A stretch of DNA of 64,000 nt from Salipiger profundus. Lineage in GTDB: Bacteria > Pseudomonadota > Alphaproteobacteria > Rhodobacterales > Rhodobacteraceae. This document shows, in pieces, positions 7,842-15,166 of the stretch. The translations under genes and the position numbers were made by a program. A model generated the notes under the pieces. It was not told the DNA's origin. It did no database searches and worked only from the letters and a program-made list of their open reading frames with translations. Each line of letters opens with the position of its first letter. Within the stretch, counting starts at the first letter, position 1. The stretch lies in contig NZ_CP014796.1 in assembly GCF_001969385.1 (NCBI RefSeq), positions 3,985,501 through 4,049,500 of the forward strand. Direction: 5' to 3'.

Positions 7842-9150
7842 TTTCTGATCCCCTCGTATTCGCCGCCACCTCGGACATCGCCGGCAAGATGCGCGGCAAG
7901 GCCTTTCCCCTGTCGCACGTCGAGAAACGCAGCGGGCGCGGCGTCGGCTGGACCCCCACCAACGTGCAGATCACCTGCTTCGACGCCATCGCCGAAAGCC
8001 CCTTCGGCGCGCTCGGCGACCTGCTGCTGGTGCCCGACGCCGACACCATGGCCACGGTCGATTTCGACGACGCCGGCCCGGTCGAGCGGATGGCGATCGG
8101 GGACATAACCAATCTGGACGGGGCGCCTTGGGCCTGCTGCACCCGCTCGATCCTCAAGCAGGCGCTGGCCCGGCTGAAGCGGGTCGCCGGGCTCGAGCTG
8201 ATAGCGGCCTTCGAGCACGAATTCCAGTTCCGGCCGACCATGACCGCGCCCGGGCAAGCCTACACCTTGCAGGGCTTCACCCGCCGGCGCGCCTTTGCCG
8301 AGGCGCTCATGGCGGCGCTCGCGCAGGCCGGGCTCGGGCCCGATACCTTCATGAAGGAATACGGCCCCGACCAGTACGAGATCACCGTGACCCCGACCCG
8401 GGGCGTCACCCCCGCCGACCAGGCGGCGCTCTTGCGCGAGATCACCCGCATGACCGCCGCGCGGGTGGGTGAACAGGCGACCTTTGCGCCGATCCTCGAT
8501 CCCGAAACGTCGGCAACGGCGTGCACATCCACATGAGCTTTGTCGACGAGACCGGCGCCCCGGCCACCTACGATCCCGACCACCCGGCGGGCATGTCACC
8601 GGTGACCGGCAGCTTCATCGCCGGGGTGCTCAAGTATCTCGACAGCATCCTCGCGCTGACCGCGCCCTCGGATGTCTCCTACCTCCGGCTCACGCCGCAC
8701 CGCTGGAGCGCCGCCTACAACAACCTCGGCTTCCGCGACCGGGAGGCTTCACTGAGGATCTGCCCGGTAACCGCGACCGACCCCGAGAGCATCGCGAAGC
8801 AATACAATTTCGAATTCCGCGCGGGCGATGCGGCGGCCTCGCCGCACCTCGCGCTGGCTGCCATCGTTCACGCCGGATGCCAAGGGATCGAGGACGCGCT
8901 GCCGATCCCCTCCGTCACCGAGGAGGACCTCTCGACCCTGCCCCCGGCCGAACTCGAGGCGCGCGGCTACGCCCGGCTGCCGCAGACGCTGGCCGAGGCG
9001 CTGGAGCGGTTCGCCGCCAATGCGACCGTCACCGGCTGGTTCCCCGAGGGTTTCGCCGAGGTCTACCTCGCCCACAAGAAGGGCGAGCTGGCCTGGCTGC
9101 GGGACATGGACACCGCCGCGCGCTGTGCCGCCTACGGCACCACCTACTAG
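7838..9150 (+). pseudogene. Glutamine synthetase-like gene interrupted by a one-base frameshift
   Basis: The N-terminal frame runs from ATG 7838 to a stop at 8536 (AFEHEFQF, FMKEYGPDQYEITVTP), and the C-terminal frame resumes around 8509 with the conserved GNGVHIHMSF and continues to 9150 (SYLRLTPHRWSAAYNN; FEFRAGDAAASPHLALAA). Joining them needs one extra base near 8508 (reading ETVGNGVHIH), giving about 437 residues, normal for GS-III/gamma-glutamylamide-type enzymes. Either a genuine inactivating deletion or a sequencing error is possible. Such enzymes ligate glutamate to ammonia or an amine. The gene is coupled to the RpiR gene by a 4-nt overlap. Confidence 0.85.
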
Positions 9151-9211
9151 CCGCGCCGCTCTGCCACCGCGCTGCCGAAGGAGTGCGCTTTGCCGCGAAA
9201 GCTTTGAAAAA

Positions 9212-9240
9212 CCACGCCTGCTCAGGGGCGCGTGGCCTTT
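9212..9240 (+). terminator. Candidate terminator of the RpiR/GS-like unit
   Basis: CCACGC (9212-9217) pairs with GCGTGG (9230-9235) and is followed by CCTTTTC. The stem is short and the T-run modest. Confidence 0.5.
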
Positions 9241-9292
9241 TCGTTCGGGCCCGAAACCGCCATATTCCGCCAGACGAGATGGAGGACAGGGC

Positions 9293-9352
9293 ATGAGACA
9301 GGCGCCGACGCCTAAGGAAGACGACAAGATCACCGGAGTGGCGCGAAAGTGA
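9293..9352 (+). CDS. Possible 19-codon leader ORF coupled to the permease
   Basis: An ATG at 9293 follows a strong GGAGG (9281-9285) with a 7-nt gap and encodes 19 residues ending in a TGA at 9350-9352. That stop overlaps the GTG start of the next gene (GTGA). The arrangement fits translational coupling, but a coding role for such a short frame is unproven. Confidence 0.35.
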   Translation: MRQAPTPKEDDKITGVARK

Positions 9353-10392
9353 CGCTATCGTTGCGCCAATTCGCCTATTTCGTCGCGCTGATGATCATGT
9401 TCGGCTGGCTTCTGCACGTCGGCAAACCGGTGCTGCTGCCGGTGCTGATCGCGATGATCGCGCTCTACATCCTGTCGAACGTGACCGACCGGCTGGGCGC
9501 GATGCCGTTGATCGGACGGCTGCCCGCGACGCTGCGCCGTTTCATGGTGCTCGCGGCCTTCACGGTTGTTCTGGTCCTGCTCGTTCTCTACGTGGCCGAG
9601 ACCTTCACCCAGGTCGCGACCGTTCTGCCGCGCTACGATTCAAACCTCGACGCGCTGGCAACCCAGCTTGGGCTGCTCATGCATCTCGAGGACGAACCGA
9701 CCTGGGCCACGGTGCGGGCCGCGACCATCGACCAGTTCCAGATCCAGTCCTACATCGGGCCGATCCTCGCCTCGGTGCGCGGCTTCGGAGGCACGCTGTT
9801 TCTCGTCGTGCTCTACGCCGCGTTCTTCATGGCAGAGCGCGCGCGGATGGCCGAGAAGCTGGCGCTGGCCATCGGCGATCCGGGCCGCGAGAGCCGCACG
9901 CTGGCCCTGCTCGCCCGCATCAACGCGCGGGTCGGCAATTACCTGTCGGTCAAGACCGTGGTGAACGTGGTGCTGGGGACGATCTCCTTCGGCATCCTGC
10001 TGCTCTTCGGGATCGACTTCGCGCTGTTCTGGGCCATCCTGATCGGACTGCTGAACTACATCCCCTACATCGGCTCGATGATCGGGGTGCTGTTCCCGAT
10101 CCTGCTGAGCCTCGCGCAGTTCGGCTCGTTCCCGCTGGCGGCCGCCGTCGCCTCGGCGCTGACCGTGGCGCAGCTTTTCGTCGCGGGCTACCTCGAGCCG
10201 CGGATGATGAGCCGGGCATTCAACCTCAGCCCCTTCGTGGTGCTCTTCGCGCTGGCGTTCTGGAGCGCGCTCTGGGGCCTGCCCGGCGCGGTGCTCGCGG
10301 TGCCGCTGACCGCGAGCCTCATCATCGTCATGGCCGAGATCGACGCGACCCGCCCGGTGGCGATCATGCTGTCGGCGACCGGAAAGGTCTGA
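9349..10392 (+). CDS. AI-2E/PerM-family transporter
   Basis: 347 residues starting at GTG 9349, with GGAG 10 nt upstream. About seven to eight hydrophobic segments are visible, with the hallmark PerM stretch of the family near residues 215-260 (LLNYIPYIGSMIGVLFPILL) and a long extracytoplasmic-type loop at 75-150. Family members include the AI-2 exporter TqsA, sodium/proton antiporters and putative permeases of unknown substrate, so transport of a specific compound should not be assumed. The start overlaps a short upstream frame with a strong ribosome-binding site. Confidence 0.88.
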   Translation: MTLSLRQFAYFVALMIMFGWLLHVGKPVLLPVLIAMIALYILSNVTDRLGAMPLIGRLPATLRRFMVLAAFTVVLVLLVLYVAETFTQVATVLPRYDSNLDALATQLGLLMHLEDEPTWATVRAATIDQFQIQSYIGPILASVRGFGGTLFLVVLYAAFFMAERARMAEKLALAIGDPGRESRTLALLARINARVGNYLSVKTVVNVVLGTISFGILLLFGIDFALFWAILIGLLNYIPYIGSMIGVLFPILLSLAQFGSFPLAAAVASALTVAQLFVAGYLEPRMMSRAFNLSPFVVLFALAFWSALWGLPGAVLAVPLTASLIIVMAEIDATRPVAIMLSATGKV

Positions 10393-10398
10393 GCCCGC

Positions 10399-10710
10399 TC
10401 AGTCGAGCACCTGCACCGCGTCGAAGATCTCGAGCTCGGGCGGCCCGAGATACATGCCCTCGGAGCTTTTCGCGCCCTTGTGGGCGGCGCGGAAGGCCTC
10501 GGATTTCGTCCAGTCGCGAAAGCTCGCCTCGTCGGCCCACACGGTGTGCGAGGCATATAGAACGTGGTCTTCGTGCACCGGCCCCTTCATCAGCGCGAAG
10601 CTCTTGAAGCCCGGCACCGATTTCAGGTGACTGTCGCGGGCAGCCCACATTTCTTCGAACTCTGCGGCGCGTTCGGGCACGACCTTGAAGCGGTTCATGG
10701 TCAGATACAT
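10399..10710 (-). CDS. Antibiotic biosynthesis monooxygenase (ABM) domain protein
   Basis: 103 residues forming a single ferredoxin-like ABM domain: MNRFKVVPERAAEFEEMW, PGFKSFALMKG, YASHTVWADEASFRDW. Relatives include HmoA/IsdG heme-degrading monooxygenases and small quinol monooxygenases. The phrase RFKVVPERAAEFEEMW is closest in style to the heme-degrading HmoA-like group, but no heme gene adjoins it, so the substrate remains open. It converges with the AI-2E gene, the stops being 6 nt apart. Confidence 0.8.
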   Translation of the reverse strand: MYLTMNRFKVVPERAAEFEEMWAARDSHLKSVPGFKSFALMKGPVHEDHVLYASHTVWADEASFRDWTKSEAFRAAHKGAKSSEGMYLGPPELEIFDAVQVLD

Positions 10711-10790
10711 CGCATCTCTCCTGCGGCGGGTTGTGAATTCTTGTCGTCCCGCCCTATCTAGGGGCGAAAGGCGACATGCGGAGGCGACCC

Positions 10791-11495
10791 TTGCAGATTC
10801 TCGTGGGGCTGGGCAATCCCGGCGGCAAATATGCGAAGAACCGGCACAACATCGGCTTCATGGCCGTGGACCGGATCGCCGAGGACCACGGCTTCGGCCC
10901 GTGGCGCTCGCGCTTTCAGGGCGAAGTGAGCGAGGGCCGGCTCGGCGGCGACAAGGTGCTGCTGCTGAAACCCGGCACCTACATGAACCTCTCGGGTCAG
11001 TCGGTCGGCGAGGCGATGCGCTTCTTCAAGCTCGAGCCCGGCGACGTCACCGTCTTTCACGACGAACTCGACCTCGCGCCGGGCAAGTGCCGGGTGAAGA
11101 TGGGCGGCGGTCATGCCGGCCACAACGGCCTGCGCTCGATGCACCAGCACATCGGCGAGGCCTACCGCCGCATCCGGCTGGGCATCGGTCATCCCGGTCG
11201 CAAGGAGGCGGTCGCGGGCTACGTGCTGCACGACTTCGGCAAGGCCGACGAGGACTGGCTCGACGACCTGTTGCGCGGGATCTCGGACGGTGCCGACGCG
11301 CTTATGCGCGGCGACACCAACGGCTTCCAGAACGCCGTCGCGCTCCGCGTGGCCCCTGCGCGGTCGTCGAAGACCACGAAGCCGGAGACAAAGGCCGATG
11401 TGCCGAAGCCCGCGGCGAAAGCGCCCGAGGCCGAGACCAAACCCGAGGACGACCAGCGCTCGCCGCTGCAGAAACTCGCCGACCGGTTCCGCTGA
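10791..11495 (+). CDS. pth: Peptidyl-tRNA hydrolase
   Basis: 234 residues. The enzyme frees tRNA from prematurely released peptidyl-tRNA. Family motifs are intact: ILVGLGNPG at the N-terminus, RHNIGF with the catalytic His, [19 protein letters not shown] and [12 protein letters not shown]. The TTG at 10791 is preferred because GGAGG lies at 10780-10784 with a 6-nt spacer and the conserved protein start follows directly; an in-frame ATG at 10776 is the alternative. The last 40 residues are a charged, Lys/Glu/Pro-rich tail common in alphaproteobacterial Pth. Confidence 0.95.
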   Translation: MQILVGLGNPGGKYAKNRHNIGFMAVDRIAEDHGFGPWRSRFQGEVSEGRLGGDKVLLLKPGTYMNLSGQSVGEAMRFFKLEPGDVTVFHDELDLAPGKCRVKMGGGHAGHNGLRSMHQHIGEAYRRIRLGIGHPGRKEAVAGYVLHDFGKADEDWLDDLLRGISDGADALMRGDTNGFQNAVALRVAPARSSKTTKPETKADVPKPAAKAPEAETKPEDDQRSPLQKLADRFR

Positions 11496-11556
11496 GCCCG
11501 GCCCACTGGACAGCGCGCCGAGGGTTTGTCAGGCTCACCGCCCAAGGAGATGCGCC

Positions 11557-11928
11557 ATGATCCGCAAGGACCCCGCAGTCAACGTTCTCGGAGAGCCGCT
11601 TGTCGGCTGTTCCGCCGACCCGGTCACCGGCTTTTTCCGGGACGGTCATTGCAACACCTGCGCCGAAGATGCCGGCAGTCATACGGTCTGCGCGATCATG
11701 ACCGCCGAGTTCCTCGCCTACTCGGCCTATGTCGGCAACGACCTGTCGACGCCGCGCCCAGAGTTCCGCTTTCCGGGCCTGAAGCCCGGCGATCGCTGGT
11801 GCCTCTGTGCCGCGCGCTTTCTGCAGGCGCATGACGAGGGCTGCGCGCCCGACGTGGCGCTGGATGCGACCCACGTCCGTGCGCTCGAGATCGTGCCGAT
11901 GGACGTGCTCAAGAGCCACGCCGCCTGA
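11557..11928 (+). CDS. DUF2237 family protein
   Basis: 123 residues with the dense conserved pattern of this family: NVLGEPLVGCS, TGFFRDGHCNTC, HTVCAIMTAEFLAYS, GNDLSTPRPEFRFPGLKPGD and RWCLCAARFLQA, plus THVRALEIV. The several conserved Cys and His residues suggest metal binding, but no function is established. It follows pth by 61 nt on the same strand and may be cotranscribed. Confidence 0.85.
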   Translation: MIRKDPAVNVLGEPLVGCSADPVTGFFRDGHCNTCAEDAGSHTVCAIMTAEFLAYSAYVGNDLSTPRPEFRFPGLKPGDRWCLCAARFLQAHDEGCAPDVALDATHVRALEIVPMDVLKSHAA

Positions 11929-11946
11929 GAGCCCGCCCGTAGGGTA

Positions 11947-12825
11947 TCAGGCCCGCGCCATGCGGCGTCCCGGCAGCGCCTCGTCGAAGATCAGCCACAT
12001 GCCAGAGCCCACCACGAGCATCACGCCCACGAGGGTGCCCGCGGTCGGAAGCTCGCCGAAGCCCCACCAGCCGATCGCGACCATCCAGACGAACTGCAGG
12101 TTCATCAGCGGGGTTGCGACGTAGGCCGGCAGCAGCCGCAGCGCCTCGACCGAGAGCCAGCGCGCGGCAAACAGAAAGACGGCATACCCCGCGACCCAGC
12201 CAAGATCGGCAAGCGGCATCGGCGTCCAGACGAACGGCAGCGCCGCGGCCATCACGAGCATGACCGCGAGGTTCGGCCAGAACACCTGCGCGAGCGGGAC
12301 CCGCTCGATCCGCGCGATGCGACGCGCGGCCACCATCGAGCCGGTCCCCGTCAGCGCGGCAAAGAGCGCCCAGAGATGGCCCGCGTCGAGCGACAGCCGC
12401 CCCGCCGGCATCAGGCAAAGCACGCCGCCCGCACCGAGCAGTAGCGCGGTCCAGGTCGCTGGCCGCACGCGCTCGCCCAGCACCGGTCCCGACAGCGCCG
12501 CCGCGATCAGCGGCATGAGCGCGATGAAGACGAAGACATCCGCGAAGGGCAGCAGCCGGAACGCCTGGAAGAAACCGATGGCGGCACAGACCGTCAGCAC
12601 CGCCCGCACCGCCATGGTGCCGGGAGACCGCGTCGAAAGCCCCGCGCCCTGCCCCCGCGCCGCGAGCAGCGACAGCGCGATGACAAGCCCCGAGGACAGC
12701 GCGAAGAGCTGCGGCGCCGCGTAGCCTCCGGCGATCAGCTTGGTGATCCCGTCCGCCGCCGCGATGGCGCCGGTATAGAGCGCGACGAGCGCGGCGCCCG
12801 TCAGTGCGGCCCTTCGTGTGTTCAT
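11947..12825 (-). CDS. DMT-superfamily (EamA) transporter, putative exporter of the repeat-protein locus
   Basis: 292 residues with ten predicted membrane helices arranged as two EamA halves (first half ends near LCLMPAGRLSL; second half contains WPNLAVMLVMAAALPF and PLMNLQFVWMVAIGWWGFGE). EamA proteins usually export amino acids or small metabolites. Its ATG overlaps the stop of the 353-residue gene by 4 nt, so the two are translationally coupled and the exporter is a third member of the repeat-protein operon. Substrate unknown. Confidence 0.85.
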   Translation of the reverse strand: MNTRRAALTGAALVALYTGAIAAADGITKLIAGGYAAPQLFALSSGLVIALSLLAARGQGAGLSTRSPGTMAVRAVLTVCAAIGFFQAFRLLPFADVFVFIALMPLIAAALSGPVLGERVRPATWTALLLGAGGVLCLMPAGRLSLDAGHLWALFAALTGTGSMVAARRIARIERVPLAQVFWPNLAVMLVMAAALPFVWTPMPLADLGWVAGYAVFLFAARWLSVEALRLLPAYVATPLMNLQFVWMVAIGWWGFGELPTAGTLVGVMLVVGSGMWLIFDEALPGRRMARA

Positions 12826-13883
12826 GGCCGACCTGCCCGGGCGAAGCCCTGGAAGAACGCATCGAAATGGGCGGACTGGTCGGCCAGCGCATCGACGATA
12901 TCGCGGGTTAGCGGCGAGAGCCGTGCGCCCAGCCGGGCGCGGGTTGCCTCCCAGTCGGGACGGCGTTCGCTGCCCTCGGCGAACAGCGCCTCGGAGAGTT
13001 CGCGCAGCGGGGCCACCTGCCGGTCGGCGCGCGAGAAGCGCATCCGCGAGGCCACCAGCGGCTTGCGGAACGGCGCGTTGCCGATGGTGGCCGCGTGCCA
13101 GTTGCAGACGAGGAAATCGTGGTAGTCGTCGGCGATCGCCACATCGTCGCCCCCCTCGACCTCGAAGAGATGTGTCTCGCGCTCGAGCCAGCCGGTCCAG
13201 AGCGCCGGGGCGGTTTCGCCCGCGTGATGGAGGGCGATGCAGATCTCGGCCAGCAGGTCCGAGTTCTGCTCAAGAAATGCGAGGTTGCCGGCGAAATGCA
13301 GGCTGGTGATGGCATCCCGGTCAAGTCCGGGGTCGCGCCGCCCGTATTCGCTGAGGTAGAAGACGATATGTGTCAGTTCGTAGGCGGCTTTCTTGTTCGG
13401 CAGCGCGAAGGTCGCCGACCGCGCGCAGAACCGGCGCAGCCGCTCGACGAGGTCGGGCTCTGCCGGACCCGCCGCGCCACGGCGCGCAAGCAGCCGGATT
13501 GCCTCCATTCGCTGCAGATCCGAGAGCTCCTGTTCCGCGAGGCCCTGCCGCGCCACCTGTTGCGCCAGCCGCGCGCCGGTGTCGCCGGGCATCCCGAGGT
13601 CCTCGAGATCCAGCGTCATCGACAGCAGGAAGCGGTAATACTGCGGGAAGAAGGCCATGCGGTCCTCGACAGTGTCGTAGAAACCATCCAGGACGTCGAG
13701 CGCCGTGCCGGGCACATCGGCCCCCGTGCACTCGAGGATGTTGAGAAGCTCGGCGTTCTCCTTGAGCCAGAACACGTCATCCTCGCGGCGCCTGCAGGTC
13801 GCGAAGCAGCTGAGCAGAGCGGCCGCGCCGGTTTCGGGCGTGGCGATGCGGGTCTTCGGGCTGAGCGCGATAACGTTGGTCAT
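12822..13883 (-). CDS. Uncharacterised 353-residue helical protein linked to the FTSGA-repeat gene
   Basis: I do not recognise a characterised family. The sequence is almost entirely alpha-helical and has no signal peptide or membrane segment, so it is probably cytosolic. Around residues 165-185 the phrase KKAAYELTHIVFYLSEYGRRD is followed at 190-215 by LHFAGNLAFLEQNSDLLAEICIALHHAGET. THxVFY..(D/E)YG patterns remind me of alpha/alpha-toroid proteins of some Streptomyces families, a resemblance from memory only. Conserved-looking His pairs (TH, HH, YHDF, WHAA) could bind metal. It lies between the repeat protein (74-nt gap with a strong hairpin) and the exporter (4-nt overlap). A modifying or maturation role for the repeat protein is an inference. 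Confidence 0.7.
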   Translation of the reverse strand: MTNVIALSPKTRIATPETGAAALLSCFATCRRREDDVFWLKENAELLNILECTGADVPGTALDVLDGFYDTVEDRMAFFPQYYRFLLSMTLDLEDLGMPGDTGARLAQQVARQGLAEQELSDLQRMEAIRLLARRGAAGPAEPDLVERLRRFCARSATFALPNKKAAYELTHIVFYLSEYGRRDPGLDRDAITSLHFAGNLAFLEQNSDLLAEICIALHHAGETAPALWTGWLERETHLFEVEGGDDVAIADDYHDFLVCNWHAATIGNAPFRKPLVASRMRFSRADRQVAPLRELSEALFAEGSERRPDWEATRARLGARLSPLTRDIVDALADQSAHFDAFFQGFARAGRP

Positions 13884-13908
13884 TCTGGCCTCTCCTGTCC
13901 TTTCGCGC

Positions 13909-13936
13909 GCGGGCGTCTCATCCCCAAGACGCCCGC
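13909..13936 (-). terminator. Intercistronic hairpin between the repeat gene and the helical-protein gene
   Basis: A perfect 10-bp stem, GCGGGCGTCT (13909-13918) with AGACGCCCGC (13927-13936), has an 8-nt loop and no T-run on the minus strand. Such a hairpin can protect or partly terminate the upstream message, allowing the repeat gene to be expressed above its downstream partners. Confidence 0.55.
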
Positions 13937-13957
13937 TGCAATGTCATCCGGCGGCGA

Positions 13958-14845
13958 TCACGCGCCGGAGGTGAAAAGGCCGGTAGCCTCGCCGGCTGCG
14001 GCACGGGTCGCCTGCGGTGCGGCACCCGAGGTGAAGGCACCCGTGGCCTCGCCTGCTGTCACGTCCGAGCGGGTCGGCGCGGCGCCGGAGGTGAAGAGCT
14101 CGACCGCGTCGCCGCGCATCGCTTCGCTGCTGGTCGGCGCGGCACCCGAGGTGAAGGCGCCCGTGGCCTCGCCTGCGGTCACGTCCGAGCGGGTCGGCGC
14201 GGCGCCGGAGGTGAACAGCTCGACCGCGTCGCCGCGCATCGCTTCGCTGGTGGTCGGTGCGGCACCCGAGGTGAAGGCACCCGTGGCCTCGCCCGCGGTC
14301 ACGTCCGAGCGGGTCGGCGCGGCGCCGGAGGTGAAGAGCTCGACCGCGTCGCCGCGCATCGCTTCGCTGGTGGTCGGTGCGGCACCCGAGGTGAAGGCAC
14401 CGGTGGCCTCGCCTGCGGTCACGTCCGAGCGGGTCGGCGCGGCGCCGGAGGTGAACAGCTCGACCGCGTCGCCGCGCATCGCTTCGCTGGTGGTCGGTGC
14501 GGCACCCGAGGTGAAGGCGCCCGTGGCCTCGCCTGCGGTCACGTCCGAGCGGGACGGTGCGGCGCCGGAGGTGAACAGCTCGACCGCGTCGCCGCGCATA
14601 GCTTCGCTGGTGGTCGGTGCGGCACCCGAGGTGAACAGGCCCACGGCCTCGCCGAGTGCGGTTTCGGTCCGACGCGGCGCGGCACCCGAGGTGAAGAGCG
14701 CCATGCCATCGCCCATCAGCGTATCGGCCGAGCTGGTCGGTGCGGCACCGGAGGTGAACATCTCGCAGCCATCTCCGCCGAACAGATCGGCGCCGCGAGT
14801 ATCAACGAAATCTTCAGAAATCAGCTGCTTGAATTGAGCGGTCAT
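13958..14845 (-). CDS. Repetitive FTSGA protein, possible multi-core precursor peptide
   Basis: 295 residues from ATG 14845 with AAAGGGG 6 nt upstream; a start 14 codons earlier is possible but has no such site. A 29-residue N-terminal segment (MTAQFKQLISEDFVDTRGAD, then a GGDGCEM end with the only Cys) precedes 14 copies of FTSGA(AP). Copies are spaced 20 residues apart, 21 for the first. Units alternate between two types, FTSGAAPTTSEAMRGDAVEL and FTSGAAPTRSDVTAGEATGA, and the protein ends exactly after a final FTSGA. Apart from the leader it has no Cys, His, Lys, Trp or Tyr, and there is no membrane segment or Sec signal. Third-position GC is very high on this strand, supporting coding. Function unknown; leader plus repeated core resembles multi-core peptide precursors, but a structural or disordered protein is equally possible. 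Confidence 0.75.
   Translation of the reverse strand: MTAQFKQLISEDFVDTRGADLFGGDGCEMFTSGAAPTSSADTLMGDGMALFTSGAAPRRTETALGEAVGLFTSGAAPTTSEAMRGDAVELFTSGAAPSRSDVTAGEATGAFTSGAAPTTSEAMRGDAVELFTSGAAPTRSDVTAGEATGAFTSGAAPTTSEAMRGDAVELFTSGAAPTRSDVTAGEATGAFTSGAAPTTSEAMRGDAVELFTSGAAPTRSDVTAGEATGAFTSGAAPTSSEAMRGDAVELFTSGAAPTRSDVTAGEATGAFTSGAAPQATRAAAGEATGLFTSGA
14036..14635. repeat. Five tandem 120-bp units inside the FTSGA gene
   Basis: Ten consecutive 20-codon units fall into five nearly identical 120-bp copies, differing by a handful of mostly silent changes (for example Ser/Thr variants at two positions). The wider, diverged 60-bp periodicity extends from 13961 to 14758. The regular length and high identity point to recent unequal expansion, so copy number is likely to vary between strains. 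Confidence 0.95.
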
Positions 14846-14921
14846 CGGGAACCCCTTTACTGTTTGATCCTGCCCTTTCGGCACCAACAGGGTTTCCTCT
14901 TGCGGCTGTTTCTGACAATAT

Positions 14922-14984
14922 AGTTTCTTGCTAAGGTTGAGTTATACACGAGTTACCCACACGCAGAGAGACTGACAAGAAACT
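14922..14984 (-). promoter_or_regulatory. Structured upstream region of the FTSGA operon
   Basis: The 321-bp gap 14846-15166 is markedly more AT-rich than its surroundings and holds no gene. It contains a perfect 9-bp inverted repeat, AGTTTCTTG (14922-14930) and CAAGAAACT (14976-14984), 54 bp apart centre to centre. Between the arms are TTATACACG (14942-14950) and TTACCCACA (14953-14961). No strong -35/-10 pair is obvious; TATAAC and TATATT hexamers on the minus strand are possible -10 elements. Confidence 0.4.
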
Positions 14985-15166
14985 GAAACTCCGAGCCTAA
15001 ACTGAATAATTCACAGAATAAAAATTTCTGTGGATAGTTTTTCTGCGCCCATTGATCACCGGCCAGACCTCCGATAGACAGCCCGAATCGCCGGCGAATC
15101 CAGAGCGCGCCCTTGCCCCCCGGCGGCGCCTGAGCGATAGCGGGGCCAGCTTGACGGAGGGCCCAA

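Noticed and set aside
13961..14758. CRISPR-like array
   Set aside because: The units are contiguous coding repeats without unique spacers, and no cas genes are nearby.
13095..14837. Long plus-strand frame with GAAPEVK repeats opposite the FTSGA gene
   Set aside because: It is open only because the 120-bp repeats keep every frame in register. It has no ribosome site and runs antisense into the 353-residue gene, whereas the minus-strand frame has a ribosome site, leader and GC-rich third positions.
14846..15166. Replication origin
   Set aside because: Imperfect DnaA-like boxes alone are not enough; no origin-associated genes such as dnaA, hemE or parAB adjoin.
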